Source of the DNA: Candidatus Scalindua sp.
Lineage (GTDB): Bacteria; Planctomycetota; Brocadiia; Brocadiales; Scalinduaceae
DNA: 52,596 nucleotides
Reading direction: 5' to 3'
Assembly (NCBI GenBank): GCA_030748215.1
Contig: JASMMK010000051.1
Span: 1 to 52,596, forward strand
Shown here: one piece after another, positions 39,883-48,872 of the stretch
Layout of the letters: each line of letters starts with the position of its first letter
Position numbering within the stretch: the stretch's first letter is position 1
Notes under the pieces: model-generated
What the model was told of the DNA's origin: nothing
Databases searched by the model: none
What the model saw: only the letters and a program-made list of their open reading frames with translations
Program-made: the position numbers and the translations under genes

Positions 39883-40014
39883 AGTGTTCTCACTGAACAT
39901 ATGCTATTAAAAACGGCTCCACACAATGAGGCTTTCAATCAAAGCATACCAGTAAGTGTGGCGATTGCCTCAAAAAAATGATTCCAAAAACCCGAAGAAT
40001 AAAAAATTTAATAA

Positions 40015-40091
40015 TGGCGAGGCCGACGGGACTCGAACCCGCAACATCCAGATCGACAGTCTGGTACTCTAACCAATTGAGCTACGGCCCC
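40015..40091 (-). tRNA. tRNA-Asp(GTC)
   Basis: Acceptor GGGGCCG pairs with CGGCCTC (one G-T wobble), discriminator G, CCA encoded. The anticodon stem CCAGA/TCTGG holds CTGTCGA, giving GTC. Confidence 0.94.
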
Positions 40092-40143
40092 CCTGTTCTT
40101 CATTTACATGAAAAGCCATAAATCTTTTATATCTTTTGTATGA

Positions 40144-40220
40144 TGGTGGGCGATATAGGACTCGAACCTATGACTTCTTCCTTGTAAGGGAAGTGCTCTA
40201 GCCAACTGAGCTAATCGCCC
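40144..40220 (-). tRNA. tRNA-Val(TAC)
   Basis: Acceptor GGGCGAT pairs with ATCGCCC, discriminator A, CCA encoded. The anticodon stem CTTCC/GGAAG holds CTTACAA, giving TAC. It is the first gene of the tRNA-tadA cluster. Confidence 0.94.
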
Positions 40221-40239
40221 TTATTTCACCGAGGAAGCA

Positions 40240-40268
40240 AGTTTAAGCATTATGGATCATTATGTCAA
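40240..40268 (-). promoter_or_regulatory. Promoter for the tRNA-tadA cluster
   Basis: On the minus strand, TTGACA (40268-40263), a 17-base spacer and TAAACT (40245-40240) lie just upstream of tRNA-Val. The -35 is consensus, the -10 is weaker. Transcription would start about 13 bases before the tRNA. Confidence 0.5.
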
Positions 40269-40310
40269 TAAATTTTTAAAGTGTAGCGGTTACGCATAAA
40301 GAACTTATCC

Positions 40311-40339
40311 TTGACTTGGTAAATAATCAAGCTTATATT
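40311..40339 (+). promoter_or_regulatory. Promoter for the S41 protease gene
   Basis: TTGACT (40311-40316), a 17-base spacer and TATATT (40334-40339) precede the protease ATG by about 70 bases. A divergent promoter for the tRNAs lies about 40 bp to the left. Confidence 0.55.
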
Positions 40340-40411
40340 AGATTTCTAAAAAAATTGCTTAAACTTATGTAAATAACTTCCCAATAATATATTAGCAGGG
40401 ACGCTTTCAAA

Positions 40412-43400
40412 ATGTACAAAAAAAAATATCTTTATACACTCGCATTTTTTCTCTGCGCTTCTATTTTAGTTACGTTCTTAGCCATATCGAATAGCAGTTC
40501 ACTTAACAAGAATTTTAATGAAGCGGTTAGTCAGGAAAAGGAAGAGTACAAATTCCGGCTGGTAGGCATTGTCTGTTCATATGTAAATCGATTTTATGTT
40601 GAGCCGGACAGAATAAAACCTAAAGAGATGCTGAAAGAATCACTTTCCTGGCTCGAGAGAATAATCCCCGAAATCCAAGTTAGCGTGAACGACAAAACAG
40701 AAAAAATTGAAATCCTGGTTGATGAAGCTTCTAAAGTGGTCGATTTTTCCAAAGTACGAAGACTGGGCGAATTATATAATGCCTTGAACGAGGCTTTGCA
40801 TTTTGTAAACGATAATAAGCATCACGATATCAAAACAGAGGATATTGAATACGCAGCAATTAACGGTATGCTTTCACAATTAGACCCTCATTCTGTCGTT
40901 TTCCCTCCGAAGGATTTTGATGAGTTTAAAATAGGAACCTCAGGTAAATTTGGAGGCCTTGGAATGGTTGTTGGCCTTAGAGATGGAATACTGACCGTGA
41001 TTTCTCCTATCGAAGGAACTCCCGCATTCAGGGCAGGCCTGAAATCAGGGGATAAAATCATCGCAATTGATGAAGATTCTACGGTAAACATGTCATTGCA
41101 AGAGGCGGTTAATAAACTTAGAGGCGATCCTTCTACTGAGGTTATCTTACTAGTGGAAAGCAAGAAATCTCAGGCTACTAGTCCGGTCACCCTGATAAGG
41201 GAAATTATTTCAATACCAAGCGTTAGCTCAAAATTAGCGGATAATAACATTGGATATATAAAAATAAGAAATTTCCAGGAAGATACATCACAGTCTTTAG
41301 AAGAAGAAATTGAGAAGCTGACAAAAGAGAGCGGCGAATTAAAAGGGCTTATTTTAGACCTTCGTAACAATTCCGGGGGACTGTTAGGCCAGGCGATTGC
41401 CGTGGCAGACAAATTCCTCTCTTCGGGCCTGATTGTAATTACCGTGGAACCAATGGGAAAACAGAAAATCCAAAAGGCAAAAAAATCATCTAAGGATCTT
41501 AACAAATGCCCGATGGTTGTAATTATTGACGCAGGGAGTGCATCCGGAGCAGAAATTGTTGCCGGTGCCCTGAAAGATAATAATCGAGCCCCGCTTATTG
41601 GTGATACCAGCTTTGGAAAAGGCTCCATACAGCAACTGATCGACCTGATTAATAGTGGTGCGGCGCTAAAGCTTACGGTAGGAAAATATTTAACACCGAA
41701 CTTTACCGATATTCAGTCTGTAGGCATTTCACCGGATATTAAGCTTGTCCAATCACAGGTTTCAAAAGATGAAATTACCTTATTCAATGAGAATCCTCAT
41801 TTTAGAGAAGAAGATTTAAAGAAACACCTGGGTGAACATACAGACGCTGAGTTGCCTTATGAAAAAGTCAGGTATCTTGTACATGTTGATGACGAAGCGG
41901 AAGAAGGAGAGGAGGAGGGAGCAAAAGAGGAAGAGGAAGAGGGAGCAAAAGAAAAAGCAAAGAGAATCGCTGACGAAGATTACTATAAAATCCCTGACCT
42001 GGAGAAAGATACACATGTACAATTTGCTAAAAAAATCATTCTTAATTCCCATCTCTTTGACAAAAAAGATGATGAATTCTTAGATCAATTAAAACCCATT
42101 ATTGAAGATTTCAAAAAAAGCGAGGAAACAAAGATCGCAGATGCCTTACATATCCAAGGTATTGACTGGTCTACAGGGGAAACAACTGCTCCTCCATCGG
42201 TGACAACAAGCCTACGCCTTACGCCTTCCAATGGCGTGGTCAGTGCTGATGAAGAGCTGAAAATAGAAATCAGTGTTACTAATAACAGCGAAGGCACCTT
42301 GTATCGGTTAAGAGGCATGGCGGAATCCAAGAACCTTCTTATCGATAAGTGTGAGTTTATTTTTGGTAAGGTGGAGAAAGGTGAAACAAAAACAGCTTCT
42401 AAGACAATAAAAATTCCACAAAATTCTGTCAGCAGAAAGGATGAGCTCATCGTTAAATTCTCTGAACTTAATGGAAGCGCTCCTGAGGACGAAAAAAGTG
42501 CAGTATCAATTGATGCATTGCCCAAACCGGTATTCTCATATTCACATCAGATAATTGACGAAGGCGAAGGGCTAACAGGAAATGGTGATGGAATTATACA
42601 AAGAGGAGAGGTCGTAGACCTGGCGCTCTTTGTAAAAAATATTGGTGAAGGCACATCTGAAAAAAATATTATTGCCCTGAGAGAGTTGAGCCAGAAGGAA
42701 GTCTTTATTGAAAGAGGCAAAATGGAATTAGGAGAGTTAGCCCCGGGCGAATCAAAGTCTCTTAAAATAAAACTCTCGGTAAGAGATACTCTGGAAGCTG
42801 ATGATTTCTCTGTTGATCTCACTATTGCGGATACCACTTATGGAACACGTATTTCAGGTACATTGGAATTTAACGTAGACCAGCTTGGCAGGCACGAGAA
42901 AATGCCGTTGGCGGACAAAGCGCTTAGGGTGATTGATGATGAGGCCTCTATTTATAACGGTAAATCTTCCTCATCACCGGTTATTTCCTATGCAAACAAA
43001 GGAGCCACTCTTATAGCTGACAGGAAGTCGCGGTCGTGGTATCGCATAATAATGCCAGAAGGCAGGTTTGGATGGATTCCTTCCGATAAGGTAGAAGCGA
43101 GTGAACATGCTTCTTCTCGCGTACAGAAGTCACCGGACCTGTTATTACAAAACGTTCCCCCATTAATTGAACTTGATACACGAAGGCCGCATGACACATT
43201 CAGGCAGGAACATATATCCATTTCCGGTACTGTAGGAGACGATAGTGCAATAAAATATGTCTACGTCCTGGTAAATGAGGATAAGGTGTTCTATAAGTCT
43301 AATAAAGATGCCTCTGAAGAAGACAAATCAAAAATCACCTTTGCCAGTGATATTCCACTCGAGGATGGCCCGAATGTCATCTCCATAGTCGCCAGAGACG

Positions 43401-43471
43401 ATCAGGATCTGCTATCAACAAAATCTTTTGTTGTTACACAACTCCCTTCTTCGGGAAAAGATGAATCATAG
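40412..43471 (+). CDS. Large C-terminal processing (S41) protease with PDZ, SH3 and beta-sandwich domains
   Basis: This 1019-residue exported protease has an N-terminal membrane anchor (residues about 6-25), a PDZ domain (about 175-255) and an S41 catalytic domain with Ser378 (GSASGAE) and Lys403 (SFGKGSI), spaced as in CtpA/Prc. After it come an acidic low-complexity linker (about 495-517), beta-sandwich regions, an EF-hand-like GNGDGIIQRGE (about 722-732), an SH3-like domain (about 844-893) and a final Ig-like region. It resembles the large myxobacterial-type S41 peptidases (MXAN_5808 group, recalled). It probably processes envelope proteins and binds the cell wall through the SH3 domain. 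It has its own promoter. Confidence 0.85.
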   Translation: MYKKKYLYTLAFFLCASILVTFLAISNSSSLNKNFNEAVSQEKEEYKFRLVGIVCSYVNRFYVEPDRIKPKEMLKESLSWLERIIPEIQVSVNDKTEKIEILVDEASKVVDFSKVRRLGELYNALNEALHFVNDNKHHDIKTEDIEYAAINGMLSQLDPHSVVFPPKDFDEFKIGTSGKFGGLGMVVGLRDGILTVISPIEGTPAFRAGLKSGDKIIAIDEDSTVNMSLQEAVNKLRGDPSTEVILLVESKKSQATSPVTLIREIISIPSVSSKLADNNIGYIKIRNFQEDTSQSLEEEIEKLTKESGELKGLILDLRNNSGGLLGQAIAVADKFLSSGLIVITVEPMGKQKIQKAKKSSKDLNKCPMVVIIDAGSASGAEIVAGALKDNNRAPLIGDTSFGKGSIQQLIDLINSGAALKLTVGKYLTPNFTDIQSVGISPDIKLVQSQVSKDEITLFNENPHFREEDLKKHLGEHTDAELPYEKVRYLVHVDDEAEEGEEEGAKEEEEEGAKEKAKRIADEDYYKIPDLEKDTHVQFAKKIILNSHLFDKKDDEFLDQLKPIIEDFKKSEETKIADALHIQGIDWSTGETTAPPSVTTSLRLTPSNGVVSADEELKIEISVTNNSEGTLYRLRGMAESKNLLIDKCEFIFGKVEKGETKTASKTIKIPQNSVSRKDELIVKFSELNGSAPEDEKSAVSIDALPKPVFSYSHQIIDEGEGLTGNGDGIIQRGEVVDLALFVKNIGEGTSEKNIIALRELSQKEVFIERGKMELGELAPGESKSLKIKLSVRDTLEADDFSVDLTIADTTYGTRISGTLEFNVDQLGRHEKMPLADKALRVIDDEASIYNGKSSSSPVISYANKGATLIADRKSRSWYRIIMPEGRFGWIPSDKVEASEHASSRVQKSPDLLLQNVPPLIELDTRRPHDTFRQEHISISGTVGDDSAIKYVYVLVNEDKVFYKSNKDASEEDKSKITFASDIPLEDGPNVISIVARDDQDLLSTKSFVVTQLPSSGKDES

Positions 43472-43505
43472 GTGGAGATAGGTTGCCTGCCGTACCCATT
43501 CACTT

Positions 43506-44291
43506 TTATTTTGTCAACTTATTGACAAACTCTCTGATTACATCGAAATATTCTTCTCCTCCAACAATATGGGTGTCGTTGTGCATGGCTCCGGGTATAG
43601 TGTAAAACTCTTTGGGCTCATTAGCCTTTTCATATAAAATCTTTCCCTGTTCAATCGGAACAAGTTCATCTTTGTCTCCATGCATGATAAGGGTTGGTAC
43701 TTTTATGTCACCAATTTTAGAGAGAGTATCATATTTTGTTCTTAGGAAAAAAGTAAATGGTAGGTATGGATAGAGCTTTTTCCCCATCTCTTTTATAGAT
43801 GTAAAGGGTGTTTCAAGAATCAGGGCACGGCATTTCTCCTTTACGGCAAGCTCAACGGATATTGCACTGCCAAGGGAACGGCCAAAAAAGATAATTGTTT
43901 CATTGTTTACGTCGCTTCGTGAGCGCAAATATGCTAGGGCGGCCCTTGAGTCAATATAGGTCCCCTGTTCAGATATCTTGCCCTCGCTCCTGCCGTATTG
44001 ACGATAGTCAAAGATAAAGACATTCACCGGTACTCTATCATGCAGCATTTTTATGTTATCAAGCCTGCGGTTTATGTTGCCTGAATTACCGTGAAACCAT
44101 AGGAGTGTATGCAGATCGTCATCGGGTGAAGATTTTTTCCCCGGGACGTACCAGCCGTTCAGGTTCAGTCCGTCTCCCGTCTGGAATGTAACATCTTCAT
44201 ACTCAATGCCAAACGCATCCGGAGTTGTGTGATCGTTACTTTTACCCGGATGAAATATTAAATTCTTTTCTATGAATTTTGGAATGAGCAT
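43506..44291 (-). CDS. Alpha/beta hydrolase (ABHD13/17-like)
   Basis: This 261-residue serine hydrolase has the oxyanion region LLWFHGNSGNINRR, the nucleophile in FGRSLGSA (Ser at about residue 143), an Asp in MHGDKDELVP and a C-terminal His in PGAMHND. It belongs to the ABHD13/17-like peptidase/thioesterase branch. The substrate is unknown. The ATG is at 44291. There is a 107-bp gap to the next gene, on the same strand. Confidence 0.88.
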   Translation of the reverse strand: MLIPKFIEKNLIFHPGKSNDHTTPDAFGIEYEDVTFQTGDGLNLNGWYVPGKKSSPDDDLHTLLWFHGNSGNINRRLDNIKMLHDRVPVNVFIFDYRQYGRSEGKISEQGTYIDSRAALAYLRSRSDVNNETIIFFGRSLGSAISVELAVKEKCRALILETPFTSIKEMGKKLYPYLPFTFFLRTKYDTLSKIGDIKVPTLIMHGDKDELVPIEQGKILYEKANEPKEFYTIPGAMHNDTHIVGGEEYFDVIREFVNKLTK

Positions 44292-44398
44292 TTTTAATAC
44301 GGTAATGACGATTAAATATATTTTAAAATTTTACACATACTACACTGTTTTCATATTAATGAAAAGGTACTATAACACAGATATCTTTTGCTTGAGGC

Positions 44399-44995
44399 TT
44401 ATCCTTTTATGATATCCTCTGTGGTCGTGAAAACTGCTCCGGCATTTTTCATCTCATTCAGAGCTTTTTCCTTTCCTTCTTTAGTAATTGATTTTGTCGC
44501 ATCCGTAACCAGGGAGACATTGTAATCCCGTTTTAATAATCCTAGAACTGCCGCTTTTACACAGTAGTCTGTCGCCACTCCAAAAACTACAAAGTTCCGC
44601 ACATCCAGTTTTTTTACGATTTTGTCCGTGTTAACACTTTCAAAAATATCAAATGTCTGGCTTTCGACGATTATCTGCTCATGGTCCATAATGGACTCTG
44701 TAATTTCCCGCTCTCTGTTTTCGATTGTGATGTTGTTGCTACAAGTGCTTGCCTCAATCTTTTGATTCCCGGTGGTGCCTTTTATACAATGGGCGGGAAA
44801 GAGTTTGAACTCCGGATCATCAACCGTGTGCGCGTCTGTTGAAGAGAGTATTTTAATTTTATGTTCTTTTGCATAATCAAAAAGCTTTTTAATGTTGTCG
44901 ACTATATCTTCCGCATCAGGTACATAAAGATTTCCTTGGGGATTCATGAAATCAAATTGGGTGTCTATATCAATGAAAACAGTCTTATCTTTCAT
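44399..44995 (-). CDS. Isochorismatase/nicotinamidase-family protein
   Basis: This 198-residue cysteine-hydrolase-family protein has Asp11 (FIDIDTQFDF), the metal-site pattern TDAH (54-56) with a later His (69), and the nucleophile Cys145 in VATDYCV. The triad lysine, expected in the stretch VEK(Q/x)(T/x)FDxF, reads VESQTFDIF (Ser112). If alignment is right, the catalytic lysine is missing. Nicotinamidase or another amidase activity cannot be assumed. Start ATG 44995. Confidence 0.85.
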   Translation of the reverse strand: MKDKTVFIDIDTQFDFMNPQGNLYVPDAEDIVDNIKKLFDYAKEHKIKILSSTDAHTVDDPEFKLFPAHCIKGTTGNQKIEASTCSNNITIENREREITESIMDHEQIIVESQTFDIFESVNTDKIVKKLDVRNFVVFGVATDYCVKAAVLGLLKRDYNVSLVTDATKSITKEGKEKALNEMKNAGAVFTTTEDIIKG

Positions 44996-45080
44996 AATAT
45001 TCTCTCGCTCTTGTGGAAAGCCCAGCTTTTATGTTATTTTTCGTGCAATGCGATGAGCAGATAAAAATTTTCAAATTCTT

Positions 45081-45126
45081 ACCACCCCATTTCCCCTCCT
45101 TGCGAAGGAGGGGATTAAGGGGTGGT
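45081..45126. repeat. 46-bp palindromic element
   Basis: ACCACCCC at 45081-45088 mirrors GGGGTGGT at 45119-45126, and the inner TCCCCTCCTT (45092-45101) mirrors AAGGAGGGGA (45105-45114) around a 3-base loop (gcg). A near-perfect hairpin in the gap between the isochorismatase-like and Nudix genes. Palindromes of this style recur as REP-like elements in several lineages. Confidence 0.7.
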
Positions 45127-45175
45127 TTTCACCTGCTCATTGAGTATACATAACCGTTCATTGTTCATGGCGCAT

Positions 45176-45745
45176 TTAACCTTTCTCTAATTCATCACGA
45201 AGGAGGAACAGGCCGATTATGGTTTTCCCATCACAGATTTCACCGTTCTTGATCATCTCAAATGCCTTGCCCAGTGGTATTTCTATAACCTGAATATCTT
45301 CGTTTCCTGTACCATAGTATTTATTTTCTATCTCCTCTCTTGTTTCAACGTAAGCGAGATATACAAATATTCTTTCAGAGCATCCTCCCGGGCTCGGATA
45401 GAATTGGGTAAGATATTTGAGATCGTCTACCTTATAGCCGGTCTCTTCCAGAACTTCTTTCCTTGCTACGAGAACTTTGCCGTTATCTTTGATTCCTGCA
45501 ACACACTCTATCAACCAACCCGGGCCGTCATCCACATATGCCGGATACCTAAACTGTTTGACAAGAATAACCGATTCATTTGTTTTGTTATAGAGCATGA
45601 CAGCGGCTGTGTTTCCTCTGTTGAAGTTCAGCCTGTCGATCTCTTCGCTCATTGAGCCATCAAATTTTTCATGCTTCAGGACGACCTTATCTACCTTAAA
45701 AAACCCGTCATATTCCCTTTTGGAATTTTTTATTTTAACTTTCAA
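45176..45745 (-). CDS. Nudix hydrolase (NudK/ADP-ribose pyrophosphatase-like)
   Basis: This 189-residue Nudix protein matches the GDP-mannose/ADP-ribose pyrophosphatase branch: VKQFRYPAYVDDGPGWLIECVAG, the Nudix helix RKEVLEETGY (residues 95-104), YPSPGGCSERIFVYLA and a C-terminal DGKTIIGLFLL. The loop before the helix reads GIKDNGKVLVAR; relative to the usual box it is 2 residues shorter and has Lys where the first Glu is expected. The metal-binding EE pair remains. The start is TTG 45745 with AAAGGT upstream. Confidence 0.85.
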   Translation of the reverse strand: MKVKIKNSKREYDGFFKVDKVVLKHEKFDGSMSEEIDRLNFNRGNTAAVMLYNKTNESVILVKQFRYPAYVDDGPGWLIECVAGIKDNGKVLVARKEVLEETGYKVDDLKYLTQFYPSPGGCSERIFVYLAYVETREEIENKYYGTGNEDIQVIEIPLGKAFEMIKNGEICDGKTIIGLFLLRDELEKG

Positions 45746-45803
45746 TGTTATTCTACCTTTCAGTGTATTGCTTCGTAGGATAGCCTTTTGTCGCGATAGC
45801 GAC

Positions 45804-47222
45804 TTAGCTTGAATCTATTGACATATATTCTTTTGCCTTTTTTAAGGCATCCTCTTTTGTGGTAATTTTCTGTTCCAATTGTTCATCTTTTATTGCATCC
45901 AGGATTTTTGAGAATATTGGGCCGGGCTTAAATCCCAGGGCAATTAAATCATTACCTGTTATAAGGGGCTCGGGTTTTATCTCTTCTATTTTCAGTTCTT
46001 CAAACATCTTCTGGCAAAAGTTATAATCATCAAGATTTGCAGTACTGGCAAGAGAGTCTATTTTATATAGCTCCGCAAGTTCAGGGTAGCCTTCATGGGC
46101 GAAAAGCCTCTTGAGCTTGCTTACCCTCATCTCCTGCGCATGTCTTAGATAGAGATGCATCTTTACCAGCCACGTAATGCGTTCCTTCTCTGCATTCGAC
46201 ATTCTTAACCGTTCGCATATCTTTCCCGCCATTTTGGCGCCAATACTATCATGGTTGTTAAACCTGATACGATCTGCAATCTCAAATGTTACGGGTTTTC
46301 CAATATCATGAAGAAGTACGGCCATTGCCAGTTCCCAACTGCCGTACAAATTCTTTTTATCAAGACCGTTCGAGGCAGGATGGTTTTCTTCCCTGGTATC
46401 TGTCTCTTTTCTTCCGTCTGCCAATTTGGTTAATGTGAGTAGAGTATGCGTATAAACGTCGCCTTCCGGGTGAAAGTTTTCCGGCTGTTCTACTCCTTTC
46501 ATTGCTGTTACTTCCGGAAGTATTTCATGCAGAAGGTTCAGATCGTCCAGCATTTTGATACTCGTATCCGGATTTGGACCGGTTAATGTCTTCCTGAGTT
46601 CATCTCTAATTCTCTCTCTACTTACAGTCAGTATTTTATCATGAAATTCTTTAATTGCCTCAGCAGTCTGGTCCTCAATCTTGAAGCCAAATCGGCATGC
46701 AAAACGTACGGCTCTTATCATTCGCAATCTATCTTCATCAAATCTTTCAAAGGGGTTTCCAATGGCCCGGATCAGACCTGCTTTTAGATCATCTTCTCCT
46801 CCAACATAATCAAAATGTTTATCTTCAATCGGGTCATAAAACATTCCGTTTATAGTAAAGTCTCGCCTTAATGCATCACCCCTGGCATCGCAGAATGTTA
46901 CTGTGTCAGGATGACGTCCGTCTGAATATGTGCCGTCAGACCTGAATGTGGCAACCTCGAACTCGAAGTCATTTTCCATAACCAGGACAACGCCAAAGTG
47001 AAGACCGATAGGGACCGTTCGCTTGAATATATTAATAATATCATCGGGTTGAGCATCCGTAGCAATATCATAATCATCCGGGACGATCCCCATCAACATG
47101 TCACGAACGCAACCACCTGCAAACAGTGCGCTGAATCCTTTTTCTTTCAGGCGCTTAACAATACCGATGGCAGTTTCTCTTAGTAAATTTTTATGTGAGT
47201 TGAGTTCAATTTTATTACTCAT
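45804..47222 (-). CDS. CCA-adding enzyme / poly(A) polymerase family with HD domain
   Basis: This 472-residue class II nucleotidyltransferase has GGCVRDMLMG and the catalytic DYDIAT (Asp-x-Asp) near the N-terminus, RRDFTINGM (R-R-D-F-T motif), RFDEDRLRMIRAVRF, and a C-terminal HD domain (LLHDIGKP). It completes tRNA 3' CCA ends; at least two tRNAs in this window lack an encoded CCA. A poly(A) polymerase role is less likely. The start is ATG 47222. Confidence 0.9.
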   Translation of the reverse strand: MSNKIELNSHKNLLRETAIGIVKRLKEKGFSALFAGGCVRDMLMGIVPDDYDIATDAQPDDIINIFKRTVPIGLHFGVVLVMENDFEFEVATFRSDGTYSDGRHPDTVTFCDARGDALRRDFTINGMFYDPIEDKHFDYVGGEDDLKAGLIRAIGNPFERFDEDRLRMIRAVRFACRFGFKIEDQTAEAIKEFHDKILTVSRERIRDELRKTLTGPNPDTSIKMLDDLNLLHEILPEVTAMKGVEQPENFHPEGDVYTHTLLTLTKLADGRKETDTREENHPASNGLDKKNLYGSWELAMAVLLHDIGKPVTFEIADRIRFNNHDSIGAKMAGKICERLRMSNAEKERITWLVKMHLYLRHAQEMRVSKLKRLFAHEGYPELAELYKIDSLASTANLDDYNFCQKMFEELKIEEIKPEPLITGNDLIALGFKPGPIFSKILDAIKDEQLEQKITTKEDALKKAKEYMSIDSS

Positions 47223-47259
47223 GATTCAATATATTCTTTCTGGTTTTACTTGACACCGG

Positions 47260-48663
47260 TTAACACGGTGCCGCTGCAACAATGTGGCGAACAAGCTCTT
47301 TAAACTCTTTTCCTCTCTCTTCGTAGTTTGCAAACATACCAAAGCTTGCACATGCCGGTGACAGTAAGACTATATCTCCAGGCACAGCGACCTCAGACGC
47401 TTTTTTGACTGAGTCATCAAGTGATGTCACCATATAAACATTCGGTTTTATCTTTTCGCCTTTTATCTCCTGGATAAGTTTCTGTATAGTTTCAGCAGTT
47501 CCTCCGATTAAGATTACGCATTTTGTGTTTCTTACACATTCCTGTGCAAACTGATGAAGACTGACCTGTTTATCATAGCCTCCTGCAATTAGTATTGTTG
47601 GATTGTCAAACGCCTTTATACCTGCCGTCGCGGCTTCCGGTGTAGTGGCCTTTGAATCATTGTAATATTGTACTTCGTTGATAGTGTGTACATACTCCAA
47701 TCGATGTTCTAACCCTGCAAATCCTGTAATCGCACTTTTAATGGACTCCACATCGGCATGCATTAAGGTCGCTGCATACGATGCCGCCATTATGTTTTGC
47801 CAGTTATGAATCCCTTTTATGTTAATTTGAGCTGAGCAGGGGATAACAGTTCTTTTGGAATTATGATTAATAATCATTTCATTATTTTTCAGAAAAGCAC
47901 CATGCTCCAACTCTTTTGCTGCACTGAACCAAAGATGGCGGCCTCTGCTTTCACCTTCCCATTTCTTCAATGTCGGGTCGTCGTAATTCATTATTGCGTA
48001 ATCGTCCTCTTGTTGATAGTTAATAATTGCCTTTTTGGCACCAATATAGTCCTCCATGGTCTTGTGTCTGTCAAGATGATTTGGGGCGATGTTTGTTACT
48101 ATGCTGATATGCGGACTCATTTCTGTCCTGGCGAGATATTCAAGTTGAAAACTTGATATCTCAAGTACAATAACGTCATCTTCTTCTATCTCTTCAAGAT
48201 TTTCCAGTAATGAAATGCCTATATTTCCACCAACCCATGTTTTAATTCCTGCAGTCTTTAGCATATCTCCCAGCAACGATGTGGTTGTTGACTTGCCATT
48301 GCTCCCCGTAATCCCTATTACGGGTGCAGGGCAGAGTCTGAAGAAAATGCTCAATTCCGAATCGATACGTATTCTGTTTTCAGATGCTAATTTCAAAAAC
48401 ATGGAATCATTCGGTACGGCAGGGCTGACAACCAGCATGTCAACGTTCATAAAATCTTCTTCATAATGTTTACCAAGCCTGAACTTAACAGGCAAATTTT
48501 CAAGTAGTTTGAGAGAAGCAGATAGTTCCTCGGCACTTTTCAGGTCTGTAACTGTCACATCCGCACCCTGAGATGCAAGGTATTTGACAGCGCCAACGCC
48601 GCCTCCAAAAACCCCCAATCCCATCACGGTTATTTTTTTGTCTTTAAAACTCTCTGTTTTCAC
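47260..48663 (-). CDS. murD: UDP-N-acetylmuramoylalanine--D-glutamate ligase
   Basis: This 467-residue Mur ligase adds D-glutamate to UDP-MurNAc-L-alanine. The N-terminal GLGVFGGGVGAVKYL, P-loop GITGSNGKSTT (residues 117-127), NIAPNHLDRH and NDSKATTPEA, and C-terminal LLSPACASFGMFANYEERGKEF are diagnostic for MurD. The start is GTG 48663 with GGG close by. It precedes the CCA-adding enzyme gene by 37 bases. With murC it supports a peptidoglycan wall. Confidence 0.95.
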   Translation of the reverse strand: MKTESFKDKKITVMGLGVFGGGVGAVKYLASQGADVTVTDLKSAEELSASLKLLENLPVKFRLGKHYEEDFMNVDMLVVSPAVPNDSMFLKLASENRIRIDSELSIFFRLCPAPVIGITGSNGKSTTTSLLGDMLKTAGIKTWVGGNIGISLLENLEEIEEDDVIVLEISSFQLEYLARTEMSPHISIVTNIAPNHLDRHKTMEDYIGAKKAIINYQQEDDYAIMNYDDPTLKKWEGESRGRHLWFSAAKELEHGAFLKNNEMIINHNSKRTVIPCSAQINIKGIHNWQNIMAASYAATLMHADVESIKSAITGFAGLEHRLEYVHTINEVQYYNDSKATTPEAATAGIKAFDNPTILIAGGYDKQVSLHQFAQECVRNTKCVILIGGTAETIQKLIQEIKGEKIKPNVYMVTSLDDSVKKASEVAVPGDIVLLSPACASFGMFANYEERGKEFKELVRHIVAAAPC

Positions 48664-48872
48664 TGGCCCTTTATTAATGATTTATATACTTTCTACAAAT
48701 AAATTTCTCTTATTAAAGCAGATGAACATAATCTTTCAAATAAATATTGCTTTTTTGCGCGCCTCAGCGCTACACCAGATAAGATGGCATACCTGTTATT
48801 TGATTTGTTAATAGACTTGAGTACTACTGAACGTTGATTAATTGTGTTCTGTATGGAGTGTTTGTGGAGACC

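Noticed and set aside
40888..42525. Several minus-strand frames inside the S41 protease gene
   Set aside because: All are shadows; low-complexity content mirrors the acidic linker.
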